Assembly (NCBI RefSeq): GCF_002835735.1
Contig: NZ_PISD01000007.1
Span: forward strand, 1 to 64,000
From: Cytobacillus horneckiae
GTDB lineage: Bacteria; Bacillota; Bacilli; Bacillales; Cytobacillaceae
Direction: 5' to 3'
DNA: 64,000 bases
This document shows positions 19,303 through 27,580 of the stretch, piece after piece. Numbering within the stretch: position 1 is the first letter of the stretch; each line of letters starts with the position of its first letter. The notes under the pieces are model-generated. The model was not told the DNA's origin, did not search any database, and saw nothing but the letters and a program-made list of their open reading frames with translations. A program made the position numbers and the translations under genes.

Positions 19303-19596
19303 AATTTCCTCCAACTTATTCAGTAATCTATTATATATGCTTTGTTTTCAATCAACAAAATTGTCTAGTACATTATATCATAGTCATATTGTTTCCTCAT
19401 CGTAACAAACTGATTTTCCATAGGTACTTGCTCAATTTAGTTAGAAATTAGAATTTATTTAAGCCGAGTTCTCAGTCAATAATCAGTTTGAAGTGTTGTC
19501 TTATATTTCTTATCCGAAAAAAAGCATTCGCGAAACCTATCACGAATGCATAACTTTTATTTATATATGATGCTAAAATATCGCCCTTCAAAAATT
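19303..19596. other. Intergenic: mutS promoter region and terminator of the actin operon
   Basis: About 290 bp AT-rich sequence between the end of the ParM-like operon and mutS. Apart from the hairpin at 19517-19550 nothing coding is seen. The mutS promoter must lie here. Confidence 0.4.
19517..19550 (-). terminator. Terminator of the ParM-like operon
   Basis: On the minus strand GCATTCG/CGAATGC with a 12-nt loop is followed by seven T residues, about 45 bp after the last stop codon. Confidence 0.75.
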
Positions 19597-19986
19597 CTAA
19601 CTCTTACCACCAAAGGCTTCCAAAATATCTTTTACTTCTTCTAGATTTACCTCACTAGATTTTACATGTACCTTTCTTGGTAGGGAAGCAGAATAAGAAT
19701 TAAATCCTAGTGGACTTCCTTGCTGAAGCATATTTTTTATTTCTAAAATTTCTAATAAAAGCTGATCACTGCCTTTATTGCTTATTGCCTTTGGATGAAA
19801 GTAGTAATTGAGAGCAGAAAATATTAGATGCATTAATGTATCGTTATTTGTATGATATTCAATCTGTTCCTGTATTTTTGATGAGACATTATGTGAATCG
19901 CCCGTTTTCACATCGATGAATTTGTCCGGGATAGTTATCGCTGCTTTATTAATATAGTCGGTGTATGTCCTAGACATATCCATCAT
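19597..19986 (-). CDS. Small partner protein of the ParM-like actin
   Basis: 129-residue soluble protein starting MMDMSRTYTDYINKAAI, directly abutting the stop codon of the actin-like gene (zero gap), so translation is likely coupled. Its mid-part is helical (LMHLIFSALNYYFHP, LLLEILEIKNMLQQG) and the tail is EVNLEEVKDILEAFGGKS. Small proteins in this position in ParM/Alp7-type loci are DNA-binding adaptors that link filaments to a centromere-like site, but I see no clear HTH or ribbon-helix-helix and do not recognise the family. The adaptor role is inferred from gene order only. Confidence 0.55.
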   Translation of the reverse strand: MMDMSRTYTDYINKAAITIPDKFIDVKTGDSHNVSSKIQEQIEYHTNNDTLMHLIFSALNYYFHPKAISNKGSDQLLLEILEIKNMLQQGSPLGFNSYSASLPRKVHVKSSEVNLEEVKDILEAFGGKS

Positions 19987-21177
19987 CTAACCTTTTACAG
20001 TTACATAATTATAATTTTTTTCATGTTCTTGTTTTAACTGATTCATCTTCGCAAGAATCATTAACCCCAGTACATTCAGTTTTTCCATATCTTCCGGAAA
20101 AAGTAATTCAATCGGGCGGCCTCTTTCAGACCATTTGACAGCAGCTTCCTGAATTTGTCTTTGTGCTAGTTTTGCTGCTCCGCCAACAGCAATATATCTT
20201 GCCGCACCTTTAATTTCGGTTGAGCTGCTACGGACACGGTCAAAATGTTCGAGGTATTTGATTGACAATAGCTTTAATTGAGGAATAATATATTTACTAA
20301 TGTCTTTTCTAACCCCCGCAAACGGTTCTACATACCACTCAGATGGTCCGTTAACCAACTTTTCTTCAAGTTCAGAGCGGGAATCGAATTTGTAAAGCTC
20401 GTTTTTACTGATTTTTTGAATAATATTATCTAGAAATTGATTGATCCCGAAGGCTTCTCCCTCAACTGAAGCAACGGGTTTATTATTTTTAATGCCTACA
20501 AAATCAACTGAATCTCCACCAAGATCCCCTATTATGATTCCTTTAGTAGATTCTTTAACAAGTATATCATCCTTAATCCCTAAAGTTTCATGATCCCTGG
20601 TCAACCCCAAATAGGCACAGGCTCCTTCAGCGCCAACAATCACATCATTCACATGTAGCTTAACAGTTAATTCCTTCGGTTCCGCTATACCAGGCACTTT
20701 ATGGAAAATAACTGTGTGAGTGCCAATAAGCCGTTCTTTCAATCTTTCTTTCTTTTCTTTGTATTGAGTGGTTGGCAGTGAAACGGCTAATTGGTCAATT
20801 GTATAATGCAACTCTTCATTTTCAGGATCCAAAATGATTGCATGATACGCAGCTAGACCAAATAGTAAAATGTATGTGCGGTCCTCATCAGCTTTTTGAT
20901 TATTAAAAGAAGTTAAACTAACATTCCGCTGCTTTGCTGCAGATTTCCCAATATAATAAATTTCTCTCTTATCAGCTAAAGCCCTGCTCTTCACCTCGAC
21001 GATAAGGTTCTCTTCAAACTCTACATCGTCATCATCATACGGCTTTTCATGAAACTCTTCATCAAACAATGCGATAGCATTAGGAATTTGGTACTCATGC
21101 ATTAAACCGTAATCTGAAGACAATGCTTTATACCAGCTGTTCCCTATATCAACAGCAAATAAGTTTTGCTTCTCCAT
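19987..21177 (-). CDS. ParM/StbA-like actin ATPase, chromosomal
   Basis: 396-residue actin-fold protein: FAVDIGNSWYKAL (phosphate 1), IIIGDLGGDSVDFV (phosphate 2) and YIAVGGAAKLAQ (adenosine) motifs are in family order. The DIGNSxxK form is typical of plasmid-segregation actins (ParM, Alp7A) rather than MreB. AGGAGG stands 11 bp before the ATG. It is the first gene of a two-gene operon set between mutS and spore-surface genes, divergent from one of them, with a repeated 12-mer in the shared upstream region. A possible sigma-K-like promoter (CAC, 17 bp, CATAGGATT) overlaps one copy. Roles could include DNA movement or mother-cell assembly of spore layers; neither is shown. Confidence 0.8.
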   Translation of the reverse strand: MEKQNLFAVDIGNSWYKALSSDYGLMHEYQIPNAIALFDEEFHEKPYDDDDVEFEENLIVEVKSRALADKREIYYIGKSAAKQRNVSLTSFNNQKADEDRTYILLFGLAAYHAIILDPENEELHYTIDQLAVSLPTTQYKEKKERLKERLIGTHTVIFHKVPGIAEPKELTVKLHVNDVIVGAEGACAYLGLTRDHETLGIKDDILVKESTKGIIIGDLGGDSVDFVGIKNNKPVASVEGEAFGINQFLDNIIQKISKNELYKFDSRSELEEKLVNGPSEWYVEPFAGVRKDISKYIIPQLKLLSIKYLEHFDRVRSSSTEIKGAARYIAVGGAAKLAQRQIQEAAVKWSERGRPIELLFPEDMEKLNVLGLMILAKMNQLKQEHEKNYNYVTVKG

Positions 21178-21201
21178 ATTACCTCACACCTCCTGTTGAA
21201 T

Positions 21202-21304
21202 CCTATGCAAATAGAGCGACGATGCGTGCAAGTACCCTTTAAAAATATCTATTTGTCTATCATAAAATTCCGCTATTCAAATGCTCCATTCACCTATGCA
21301 AATA
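21202..21304. promoter_or_regulatory. Divergent control region with a repeated 12-mer
   Basis: CCTATGCAAATA occurs exactly at 21202-21213 and 21293-21304, 91 bp apart, between the divergent ParM-like operon and the first spore-surface gene. The reverse strand of the first copy supplies a CATA -10-like element for the actin gene, and a CATAAACTA box follows the second copy toward the plus-strand gene. The copies may be regulator sites, promoter parts, or a minimal centromere-like site. Confidence 0.4.
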
Positions 21305-21358
21305 TAAGGCTGCCACATAAACTATATAGAAACCTATATTCAAGGAGGAAATTACTAA

Positions 21359-22177
21359 ATGAAAAAAGATAATGATTGTATTAAACATAATAAGTCTACT
21401 CATGTAGGAGAGTGTGACAGCTCTGCGGTAACTCCTATTACGACTCCAGGTGGAGTAACTGGATCAGTAACTATGAGAGTTCCCGTCACTCTAGCGGAAA
21501 GAAGAGTGACAACAAACCTTTCTGCCACTATTCGTTTCCCTGATCCTGTGTTGGAAATCAAGGATATTAAAAAGAGGGTCAAAATTGTACAATGTAAACT
21601 GCTCTTGCCTGCAATCCCAGAAAACGGAAGTCCTTTTCCAGATCCAGATGATCCTGTGGTGAATTATATGCTCCATCTGAAAGGGTTTGTCCGCAAAAAT
21701 ATTCAATATGCATCCCCATGCGGCCGTTCACATGGATCTTGTGTATCATCTGAAATGCGCTCTCTTACAACTGAACTACCTTTTGAGTGTGTAACCACTA
21801 TTCCGTCAGACGAGTTCATTTCACCTCCACAACTACCATTTCTTAATAACCGGGCAGAATTTGACTTCTTTAGAGCTCAAGATTTAGGGAGAGGATTCCC
21901 GGAAAAGGACCAGCTGCTATCAAGCGACCTTTCTCAGTTTCATCAAGTAAGCACTCAGTTCTACAATCAGATGCCTTTCTGTGAGCTACTTAGAAGCGAT
22001 ATTGTCGAATGGGATGAATCTCTAGACAGGGAGACACTTAACGGACAACCTCGTTTCGGAGAGGGCGTTTTCCAAAGCATCTCTGAAAAGATGTTTTTAA
22101 CTTTTGACATAAAAGTATTGCAAAATCAGCAAGTAACCGTTGATGTGGCTAATGGCAATGGCGGGGGCAACGGCTAA
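21359..22177 (+). CDS. Spore-surface-type protein (CsxC/SPOCS-like), 272 aa
   Basis: Begins with a Cys/His-containing tail (MKKDNDCIKHNKS...), then a conserved domain: VPVTLAERRV, FPDPVLEIKDIKKRVK, QCKLLLP, GFVRKNIQYASPCG and LPFECVTTI. A C-terminal block reads MPFCELLRSDIVEWDESLDR and EKMFLTFDIKVLQNQQVTV, and the protein ends in a Gly/Asn tail. Three other proteins here share this layout. The KGxVxxxIxY...xxPFxC pattern recalls SPOCS/DUF3794 domains of spore coat proteins, and I associate the family with CsxC of clostridial exosporium, from memory. AAGGAGG precedes the ATG. A single-gene unit with its own terminator; late mother-cell expression is inferred. Confidence 0.65.
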   Translation: MKKDNDCIKHNKSTHVGECDSSAVTPITTPGGVTGSVTMRVPVTLAERRVTTNLSATIRFPDPVLEIKDIKKRVKIVQCKLLLPAIPENGSPFPDPDDPVVNYMLHLKGFVRKNIQYASPCGRSHGSCVSSEMRSLTTELPFECVTTIPSDEFISPPQLPFLNNRAEFDFFRAQDLGRGFPEKDQLLSSDLSQFHQVSTQFYNQMPFCELLRSDIVEWDESLDRETLNGQPRFGEGVFQSISEKMFLTFDIKVLQNQQVTVDVANGNGGGNG

Positions 22178-22187
22178 CACCTAAAGA

Positions 22188-22233
22188 ATATTGGCATTAT
22201 CATTGATTGGACAAATCATGATAATGCTTTTTT
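22188..22233 (+). terminator. Terminator of first CsxC-like gene
   Basis: GCATTATCAT/ATGATAATGC stem with a 14-nt loop followed by eight T residues. Confidence 0.88.
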
Positions 22234-22531
22234 TGTTTATTCATCATTTATATGAAGAAAAACTAATGGAGAGTTTCTAGTAATTTACGCCATTCATAAT
22301 GAAGACATTTTCAGTGTAATCCATTAGTTTTTGTTCTCTTATTATACATATTCTAATTTTAAAGATTTGAGACTGTACACCTTTCCTTTTCTAAATTATA
22401 TTATTTCCACATTGTAATAATCTTTTAGAAAAAGAGCTCGAAATTTTTTCTTGTTGAATTCCGCATATGCCCATACATAGGCAAATGTATCGCATACATT
22501 AAAATTATCTTGACCCTAAGGAGGAGCTCAA
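22234..22531. other. Intergenic between first and second CsxC-like genes
   Basis: AT-rich, no gene seen. It carries a sigma-K-like promoter near its right end (separate entry). Confidence 0.4.
22474..22501 (+). promoter_or_regulatory. Sigma-K-like promoter of second CsxC-like gene
   Basis: AC (22475-22476) is separated by 16 bp from CATACATTA (22493-22501), which fits the sigma-K form AC...CATAnnnTA. It lies about 30 bp before the ATG. A match of this length can occur by chance. Confidence 0.45.
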
Positions 22532-23317
22532 ATGTCAAAAAAACATAAAAAAGACCAGCATGAATGTAAGAATTGTGAATGCCATTCAAGTGAACACGAG
22601 CCACATGTTTCTATCGGGAAACTCATTGCAAAGGTACCAGTTGTCTTAGCGGAACTTACTCTCCAAGTGAATGTTGATGAAATTATTTCATTCCCTGAGC
22701 CTGTGCTTGAAATAAAAGATATTAAGAAGAGACTAAAATTAACTCAGTGCCGTCTGCTTTTGCCAACGAATAAATTATTTATTAAAGGATTTGTTCGAAA
22801 AAATATTCAGTATGCAAGTCCTTGTAAAGATATAGAACAAAGCACTTCTTCAACTGTTGCTTCTGATTTGCATTCATTTACAGTTGATATACCGTTTTCA
22901 TGTGTAACAGAAATAAAGCACTTCTTAACTAAGCCAGTAAATCCTGAAAATAATAAACGACAGGAATTCGATTTCTTCGTCTCTCAGCCTTTGCCTTCAG
23001 GATTTCCTGAAAAAGATGAGCTATTAACGAGCGACCTTTCACAATTCCATCAAGAAAGCAAACAATTTTACAATGAGCTGCCATTTTGTGAACTGATATC
23101 CAGCAAGATTATTGAATGGGATGAAGCGTTGGATCGTGTACCATTTCCATCCGCATCCCCAATAGGTGAAGGATATTTCACGAAGATAGAAGAAAAAATG
23201 GTCGTCGATTTTACTATTAAAGTTTTGCAAAACCAGCAAATACGCGTAACATCAACAACTAATGATGATTGTCATGATGATGATGATGATTGCGATTATG
23301 ACTATGACTGCGAATAA
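22532..23317 (+). CDS. Spore-surface-type protein (CsxC/SPOCS-like), 261 aa
   Basis: Close paralogue of the preceding gene: His/Cys-rich start (QHECKNCECHSSEHEPH), then VPVVLAELTLQV, FPEPVLEIKDIKKRLK, KGFVRKNIQYASPC, IPFSCVTEI, and the C-terminal LPFCELISSKIIEWDEALDR and KVLQNQQIRV blocks. It ends in a Cys-spaced poly-Asp tail (CHDDDDDCDYDYDCE) that could bind cations or cross-link. AAGGAGGAG precedes the ATG. Its own promoter-like and terminator elements make it a single-gene unit. Exosporium or outer-coat location is inferred. Confidence 0.65.
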   Translation: MSKKHKKDQHECKNCECHSSEHEPHVSIGKLIAKVPVVLAELTLQVNVDEIISFPEPVLEIKDIKKRLKLTQCRLLLPTNKLFIKGFVRKNIQYASPCKDIEQSTSSTVASDLHSFTVDIPFSCVTEIKHFLTKPVNPENNKRQEFDFFVSQPLPSGFPEKDELLTSDLSQFHQESKQFYNELPFCELISSKIIEWDEALDRVPFPSASPIGEGYFTKIEEKMVVDFTIKVLQNQQIRVTSTTNDDCHDDDDDCDYDYDCE

Positions 23318-23340
23318 TTAATCAACAATAGGTAAACTTG

Positions 23341-23380
23341 AAGGGGTTATCCGGATGAAGAAGGAATAATCCCCTTTTAC
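23341..23380 (+). terminator. Terminator of second CsxC-like gene
   Basis: AAGGGGTTAT/ATAATCCCCTT stem with TTTTA, 24 bp after the stop codon. Confidence 0.75.
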
Positions 23381-23479
23381 TATTGAAGATTAATCTATTT
23401 ATGTTGAAAAATGAACTTTACAGGCTGCATAAATCACAACTTTACTAATGAGAATCTATAAAGAGAGGAGGTGGAAGGA

Positions 23480-23521
23480 ATGAAATTAAATGCAGCGCTT
23501 TCCATTATAAATGATCAGTAA
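23480..23521 (+). CDS. 13-codon leader ORF overlapping the next gene
   Basis: The strong SD GAGGAGGTGGAAGG stands before an ATG at 23480 that encodes MKLNAALSIINDQ and stops at 23519. The large downstream frame begins at the ATG at 23511 inside this ORF, one frame over and right after an in-frame TAA. Either this is a coupling leader, or a one-base change in the AAA at 23509-23511 has split the N-terminus from the gene. Confidence 0.5.
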   Translation: MKLNAALSIINDQ

Positions 23522-24704
23522 CAAAGATGCTGTTCAATCATATATACGAACTAGTGGTGCACACTTAAAACATCCTTTAGAAGATAATCCAGCCAGAAGC
23601 TTCAGGAATTTGGGCTTTGATCAAGCCTCAGTCAGAGAGAACAGCCAGAGCACCACTTCGAAATTTTCTTATGAAACAGCGGGGAGACAATCTAATTCAA
23701 TAGAAAAAACAAAGAAACCAGCACCTTTTATATTACCTCCCCCTCCAACCAATGGGTTTCAAGTAAAAAAAACCAAAATAAAGAATGGTACAGTGGATAA
23801 ACCGTCCAAGAAATCAATTGATCAGCAACAATCCTTAAAGGACGATTTATACAGTGAACAAGCTGAGCACCTTGAAGAAAGTGAATCATTGAAAGAAAGC
23901 ATTTTAGATGATAATAACGGTGGTGAAACGGAAGAGTCTTCCTCAGAAGAAACGGATCCTTCATCAATTAGTAGGGAGGCCCAATCACTTGAGGAATCTG
24001 AGACTGAGATCGAAATGCTTTCCGCATTGCTTGATGAATCGTCGAACGCTGCTGAAGAAAGTTCTTCTGTAGAGGAATCTTCATCATTTGAAGACTCTTC
24101 ATCTTTTCAAGACGTTTTTGAAAAGGAAGATCAGTTTGAAATTGAAAAGATGGAGGATAAATCCACAGTACAGAAAAAAAATCCACTGCCAATAGTAAAA
24201 ATGCCAGTATTACTAGCTGTATTGGATATAGACGTAGATATTTTTGATACGATCAGTTTATCGGTGCCAATTACAAATATTATCAAGATTGATTGGTCAG
24301 CTCATTCATTGGAAAGTCATGTTGCTCTTCCTTCTAATATCGTATTTCTGAAAGGTACCTTATTAGCAGATATTGAATATGTAATTGACAACGAAAATAA
24401 AATAGTTAAAGTAGAAATTCCGTGGAAAAAAGCAATGAATGTCACATGGCTCTATCCACCTGAAATACCGCAAAAAAAATGGAATGAATTTTCATTTATG
24501 ACTCATAACTGGGAAGAATTTAGTTACCATCAAGAATCTTTTGATGAATTAGCGGAAGAAATTTATCATAATCTTAGATGTACCAACTTTATCTGGCACG
24601 AAGAATTAGGACTTCGATCTGTAAATTCAAGTATTCATGTTCAAGGAAAAGGCAGCTTATCGATCGACCTTTTGCAGCAGCAATATATAGATCTTAATAA
24701 ATAA
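23511..24704 (+). CDS. Long acidic Ser-rich member of the CsxC-like spore family, 397 aa
   Basis: Residues 1-90 are polar with a Pro run (FILPPPPTNG); about 100-220 is a very acidic Ser/Glu region with repeated EESSS/EDSSSF; from about 222 the shared domain follows: LPIVKMPVLLAVLDIDVDI, ITNIIKIDW, LKGTLLADIEYV, then VEIPWKKAMNVTW. The C-terminal block keeps the FDEL...NFIWHEELGL pattern in place of WDEALDR. No SD directly serves its ATG, so it depends on the 13-codon leader. The Ser/Glu stretch could be phosphorylated or act as a flexible spacer. Spore-surface location is inferred from the paralogues. Confidence 0.6.
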   Translation: MISNKDAVQSYIRTSGAHLKHPLEDNPARSFRNLGFDQASVRENSQSTTSKFSYETAGRQSNSIEKTKKPAPFILPPPPTNGFQVKKTKIKNGTVDKPSKKSIDQQQSLKDDLYSEQAEHLEESESLKESILDDNNGGETEESSSEETDPSSISREAQSLEESETEIEMLSALLDESSNAAEESSSVEESSSFEDSSSFQDVFEKEDQFEIEKMEDKSTVQKKNPLPIVKMPVLLAVLDIDVDIFDTISLSVPITNIIKIDWSAHSLESHVALPSNIVFLKGTLLADIEYVIDNENKIVKVEIPWKKAMNVTWLYPPEIPQKKWNEFSFMTHNWEEFSYHQESFDELAEEIYHNLRCTNFIWHEELGLRSVNSSIHVQGKGSLSIDLLQQQYIDLNK

Positions 24705-24746
24705 TGTATAATACTATTAATATTCTTCATTGCACTAAATAAGGTG

Positions 24747-24845
24747 AAACTTCCATCAGTGAGGGTCTTGCTTCATCCCACACTGATGGTTTATTTAGCC
24801 AATCGGAGTCTTACTGCCCGTTGCTCGTTATTCTGTGATAAATCC
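24747..24845. repeat. Dispersed intergenic repeat, copy 1 (CATCAG hairpin type)
   Basis: CTTCCATCAGTG and CACTGATGG can pair around a TTCATCCCA loop, followed by a TACTGCCCGTT segment. The same order (CATCAG, TTCATCCCA, TACTGCCCGTTA) recurs in decayed form at about 57487-57645. Confidence 0.55.
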
Positions 24846-25037
24846 ATAAAGGAATCCAGTTCTGTTAAGTTAAAGCACGACCAAATAACTACAGACTTGG
24901 ATTCCTTATTATGGCTGCTCTCGTCATAATGACCAGAAGAGGAAAGAGACGAACATAGCTATGAATAATTATTGAAACTAATGTTAAAATCAGCTCTTGT
25001 CCACCTTGCTGCATCAGATTTTATAAGAACTTTTCAT

Positions 25038-25083
25038 AAACTAAGGCATTCACAATGTTTGTAGCGAATGCCTTAGTTTATTT
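25038..25083. terminator. Bidirectional terminator
   Basis: AAACTAAGGCATTC/GAATGCCTTAGTTT, a 14-bp perfect stem with a 14-nt loop, lies between the convergent 397-aa and 282-aa family members. Confidence 0.85.
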
Positions 25084-25174
25084 AGGTTAGTAACGATAAT
25101 GAACATTAAAATATACAAAGGTGTGCCTTTCTTCACAACTTGATGTTATTATGAAAGGTACATTGCTTTACTTC

Positions 25175-26020
25175 CTATCCCTGAACAAAGTTACGGAATC
25201 TATCACCGATATTTTCTTCAGCTATTTCTTCATGACCTTCTTCATAACCCTCTTCTTCTCCATCTGCTTCTGCATATGAAGGATAATGATGATCTGGTGT
25301 TGGATCAAATTTCACTTGCTGCATTTGTGATAATTTAACCCAAAATCTTACTTCCATTTTTTCAGTAATTTCATCAAATAGACCAAACTCATTGAAATTG
25401 TTCAAAAGGTCTATTTCTCTAATATGGGAACCTAGAAGCTTACACTCGATTGGCTCATTGAAAACTTCAAATGTTTTAGAGCCAGTTACACAGCGATTCG
25501 CACCATGTCCTTTATCATCAAGCTCTCTATACTCGTAAACATCTGAACTTTTTGAGCTAAATCCAACACCTTTAAACCCAAATGGATCTCTGATTGGATT
25601 AAAGAGCTTTACTTTATGAATACATGTAAAATGCACATCTGTACTGAAATCCTTTACAAATCCATCGCAAGCGTCAACATATTGAATATTTTTATGCACA
25701 ATCCCTGTAATATATAGTTTTGCAAACCATGGGCCCTTAGATGAAGGAACCGCTCTACACTGAATTAATTTTAAATTTTTCTTAATGGATTTTATCTCCC
25801 TTGCTGCATCAGGCAAAGTAATCTCGGCTTCTACATCCGCCTCTACCTCTACTTCTGCTAATGGAACAAGAGCATCTAACACAGGTACATTTAGTTTTTT
25901 ACCTTTAGGCTTAAAACTATCGAAATCGCAGTCTACACGTTTTGTTTTAGCTTTATCACATGCTTCTGCAGGTGGACATGAATGACCGTTATTGCATCCG
26001 CAGCCAGTATTTCTCTTCAT
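25175..26020 (-). CDS. Spore-surface-type protein (CsxC/SPOCS-like), 281 aa
   Basis: Fourth family member, on the opposite strand next to cotE. Cys-rich start (NTGCGCNNGHSCPPAEAC), then VPVLDALVPLAEVEVEADVEAEITLPD, REIKSIKKNLKLIQCR, ITGIVHKNIQYVDAC and VHFTCIHKV. Its C-terminal block is KLLGSHIREIDLLN...EKMEVRFWVKLSQMQQV, and it ends in a Glu/Gly-rich tail. I choose ATG at 26020, which has AGGAG 9 bp upstream; the ATG three codons earlier touches the SD. It is more diverged from the other three. It ends 36 bp from a shared terminator side and reads in the same direction as cotE. Confidence 0.65.
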   Translation of the reverse strand: MKRNTGCGCNNGHSCPPAEACDKAKTKRVDCDFDSFKPKGKKLNVPVLDALVPLAEVEVEADVEAEITLPDAAREIKSIKKNLKLIQCRAVPSSKGPWFAKLYITGIVHKNIQYVDACDGFVKDFSTDVHFTCIHKVKLFNPIRDPFGFKGVGFSSKSSDVYEYRELDDKGHGANRCVTGSKTFEVFNEPIECKLLGSHIREIDLLNNFNEFGLFDEITEKMEVRFWVKLSQMQQVKFDPTPDHHYPSYAEADGEEEGYEEGHEEIAEENIGDRFRNFVQG

Positions 26021-26249
26021 TCTTTTCATCTCCTATATCATATTAATCAAAAGTATTTCGGAAGATCCCCTTCAGTAGGTTTTATTCTTCTTCTCCCTTT
26101 CGACTTACTATTTTATATGCTGAAATGAATTACTTGGAATAGACGAATGACGATAGTTATACACCCATTTTAAACTATGAGGAATTAAAATAAGCCCGAG
26201 ACATTGGATGTTTACCAGTTGATCGCAATATAGGCGTTTCAGCCAAAGA

Positions 26250-26280
26250 AAAAACTAGGAAGCGAAACCTCCTAGTTATC
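26250..26280 (-). terminator. cotE terminator
   Basis: AACTAGGA.../TCCTAGTT stem on the minus strand directly after the cotE stop, followed by a T-containing stretch. Confidence 0.7.
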
Positions 26281-26282
26281 GG

Positions 26283-26828
26283 CTATTCTTCTTCTATACC
26301 TAGTAAAAAGTCAGGATTTAAATCCTCAAATTCCTCATCGTCAACATCTAAGCCCCAATCTTCATCATCATCACAGTCGCAAGGATCATGAACGGCTACA
26401 CATACTTTTGTTTCTCCGATTACTTCTACAAGGAATTCTCTTTCAACATGGACGATAATTTTATTTCCATTCTGGGAAATCGTTGCTTCACAGCAATTTG
26501 GCTGCTGCAAGACTTTTGCGACCACTTCCAGGTCATCCAAACTATCTGGGTCACGATATTTTACTTTAATGACATCTTTATAATCAATACGTTCGGTAAC
26601 AACTTCTGTTTTTGTATTATCATTATAGGAATACCAAACATTGATGTCAAAATAACCGCATATCTCTACCTTTTTTCCAACCTTTTTCGCCTCGAACGTA
26701 TGGTTTATAATCCAACAGCCAAGGATACTTGACGGATGGTGTTTAGGGCAAATCGTATGATTGGACTGTATATATTTACGTCCTTTTGCAACGACTGCCT
26801 TCGTTATGATTTCTCTAAAATTTCCCAT
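26283..26828 (-). CDS. cotE: Outer spore coat morphogenetic protein CotE
   Basis: 181 residues, the same length as B. subtilis CotE. Shared stretches include [15 protein letters not shown] at the start, [30 protein letters not shown] and KVLQQPNC; the C-terminus is acidic (DDDEDW...[14 protein letters not shown]). CotE is made in the mother cell, localises around the forespore through SpoIVA, and directs outer-coat (and in B. cereus exosporium) assembly. ATG at 26828 is chosen because GGAGGG lies 10 bp upstream; codons further upstream do not match the family. It is flanked on both sides by spore-surface-type genes instead of directly by ricA and mutS. Confidence 0.96.
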   Translation of the reverse strand: MGNFREIITKAVVAKGRKYIQSNHTICPKHHPSSILGCWIINHTFEAKKVGKKVEICGYFDINVWYSYNDNTKTEVVTERIDYKDVIKVKYRDPDSLDDLEVVAKVLQQPNCCEATISQNGNKIIVHVEREFLVEVIGETKVCVAVHDPCDCDDDEDWGLDVDDEEFEDLNPDFLLGIEEE

Positions 26829-27187
26829 TACGAGCGAACCCTCCTCATTCTTTTTCACTTCATCCTATGCGGGATATTAGACTAGTGTGCGATTAAATTT
26901 AATTAACCGCTGATGTAACTTTAGGCATATTCCATTATATGCTCCGCCCTTTTTTATGTTACGGAGAACAACTAATAAGGACATGAAAGAATAGCAGAGA
27001 AAAACCGTTCACTCGTGACTTGCTTCGTATTTCTTACCTTGTACAATAAACTTCAGGCAATCAGTCAATTTATTAGGCTGTTATTTATAGGTTAAAGTTT
27101 GTTTATAATTTAATTCCTTCTTGTCCAATCATTCCTTTACATTTTTCATATTTTATCTATGAATCTAGATAGAAAGGAGGGAAAAAT
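26829..27187. other. Divergent control region of cotE and the Ena-like gene
   Basis: About 360 bp. Minus-strand CATAGGATG and plus-strand CATATTTTA (about 27149-27157) resemble -10 elements of mother-cell sigma factors E/K. No gene is seen. Confidence 0.4.
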
Positions 27188-27580
27188 ATGTTAAAAGGAA
27201 AACATTGCTTTTCACATGACTCTAATCAATGTCCGCCGAGACCAGTTGGTAATAAGTTTGAAACATTAACCTTTACTAACTGTGCACCTTTTGCTGGTGG
27301 GCCTGACACAGGAGGCAATATCATTTTTGATGTTGAACCAAACTCATTGCCTGTTGTTTTAGCGGGGACGATTGAAAATTTCAGTGACGATAGCATTAAT
27401 GTAATTTTTGAAAGAAGTTCTGGGAACATTACGAGAACGATTTTCGCAAATTCTTCATTATCATTTATATATGATGATGTTACTCGTGTAACTGTTTTTG
27501 GATTTGGTCAAGAATATACTGGATCATTCAAGTTTCAAGCGAGTTATACAATTGAAGAATTACAAGACTTAAACGATTGA
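27188..27580 (+). CDS. Endospore-appendage (Ena, DUF3992)-like protein, 130 aa
   Basis: N-terminal region with Cys at residues 7, 15 and 32 (CFSHDSNQC, TNCAPFAGG), then a beta-rich domain: VVLAGTIENFSDDSINVIFERSSG, TIFANSSLSFIYDDVTRVTVFG and YTGSFKFQASYTIEEL. From memory, B. cereus Ena1 subunits show the same run of VTIVFYSGG, SSASFTVRRFDTVTILG, TGEFCMTIRYTL after a Cys-containing connector used to bridge subunits into ultra-stable spore fibres. SD AAAGGAGGG; own terminator. The assignment rests on this pattern; only one copy is present here, whereas S-Ena loci usually have two or three. Confidence 0.6.
   Translation: MLKGKHCFSHDSNQCPPRPVGNKFETLTFTNCAPFAGGPDTGGNIIFDVEPNSLPVVLAGTIENFSDDSINVIFERSSGNITRTIFANSSLSFIYDDVTRVTVFGFGQEYTGSFKFQASYTIEELQDLND

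Larger units (their letters stand above)
24705..25174. other. Intergenic with a dispersed repeat and a terminator
   Basis: 470 bp between convergent genes. It holds a CATCAG...CTGATGG hairpin repeat at about 24747-24845 shared with the region left of spoIIIE, and a strong hairpin at 25038-25083. A 61-codon frame at 24744 is formed by the repeat and is not a gene. Confidence 0.5.

Noticed and set aside
24744-24929. 61-codon plus-strand frame
   Set aside because: It is formed by a dispersed hairpin repeat and has no SD.
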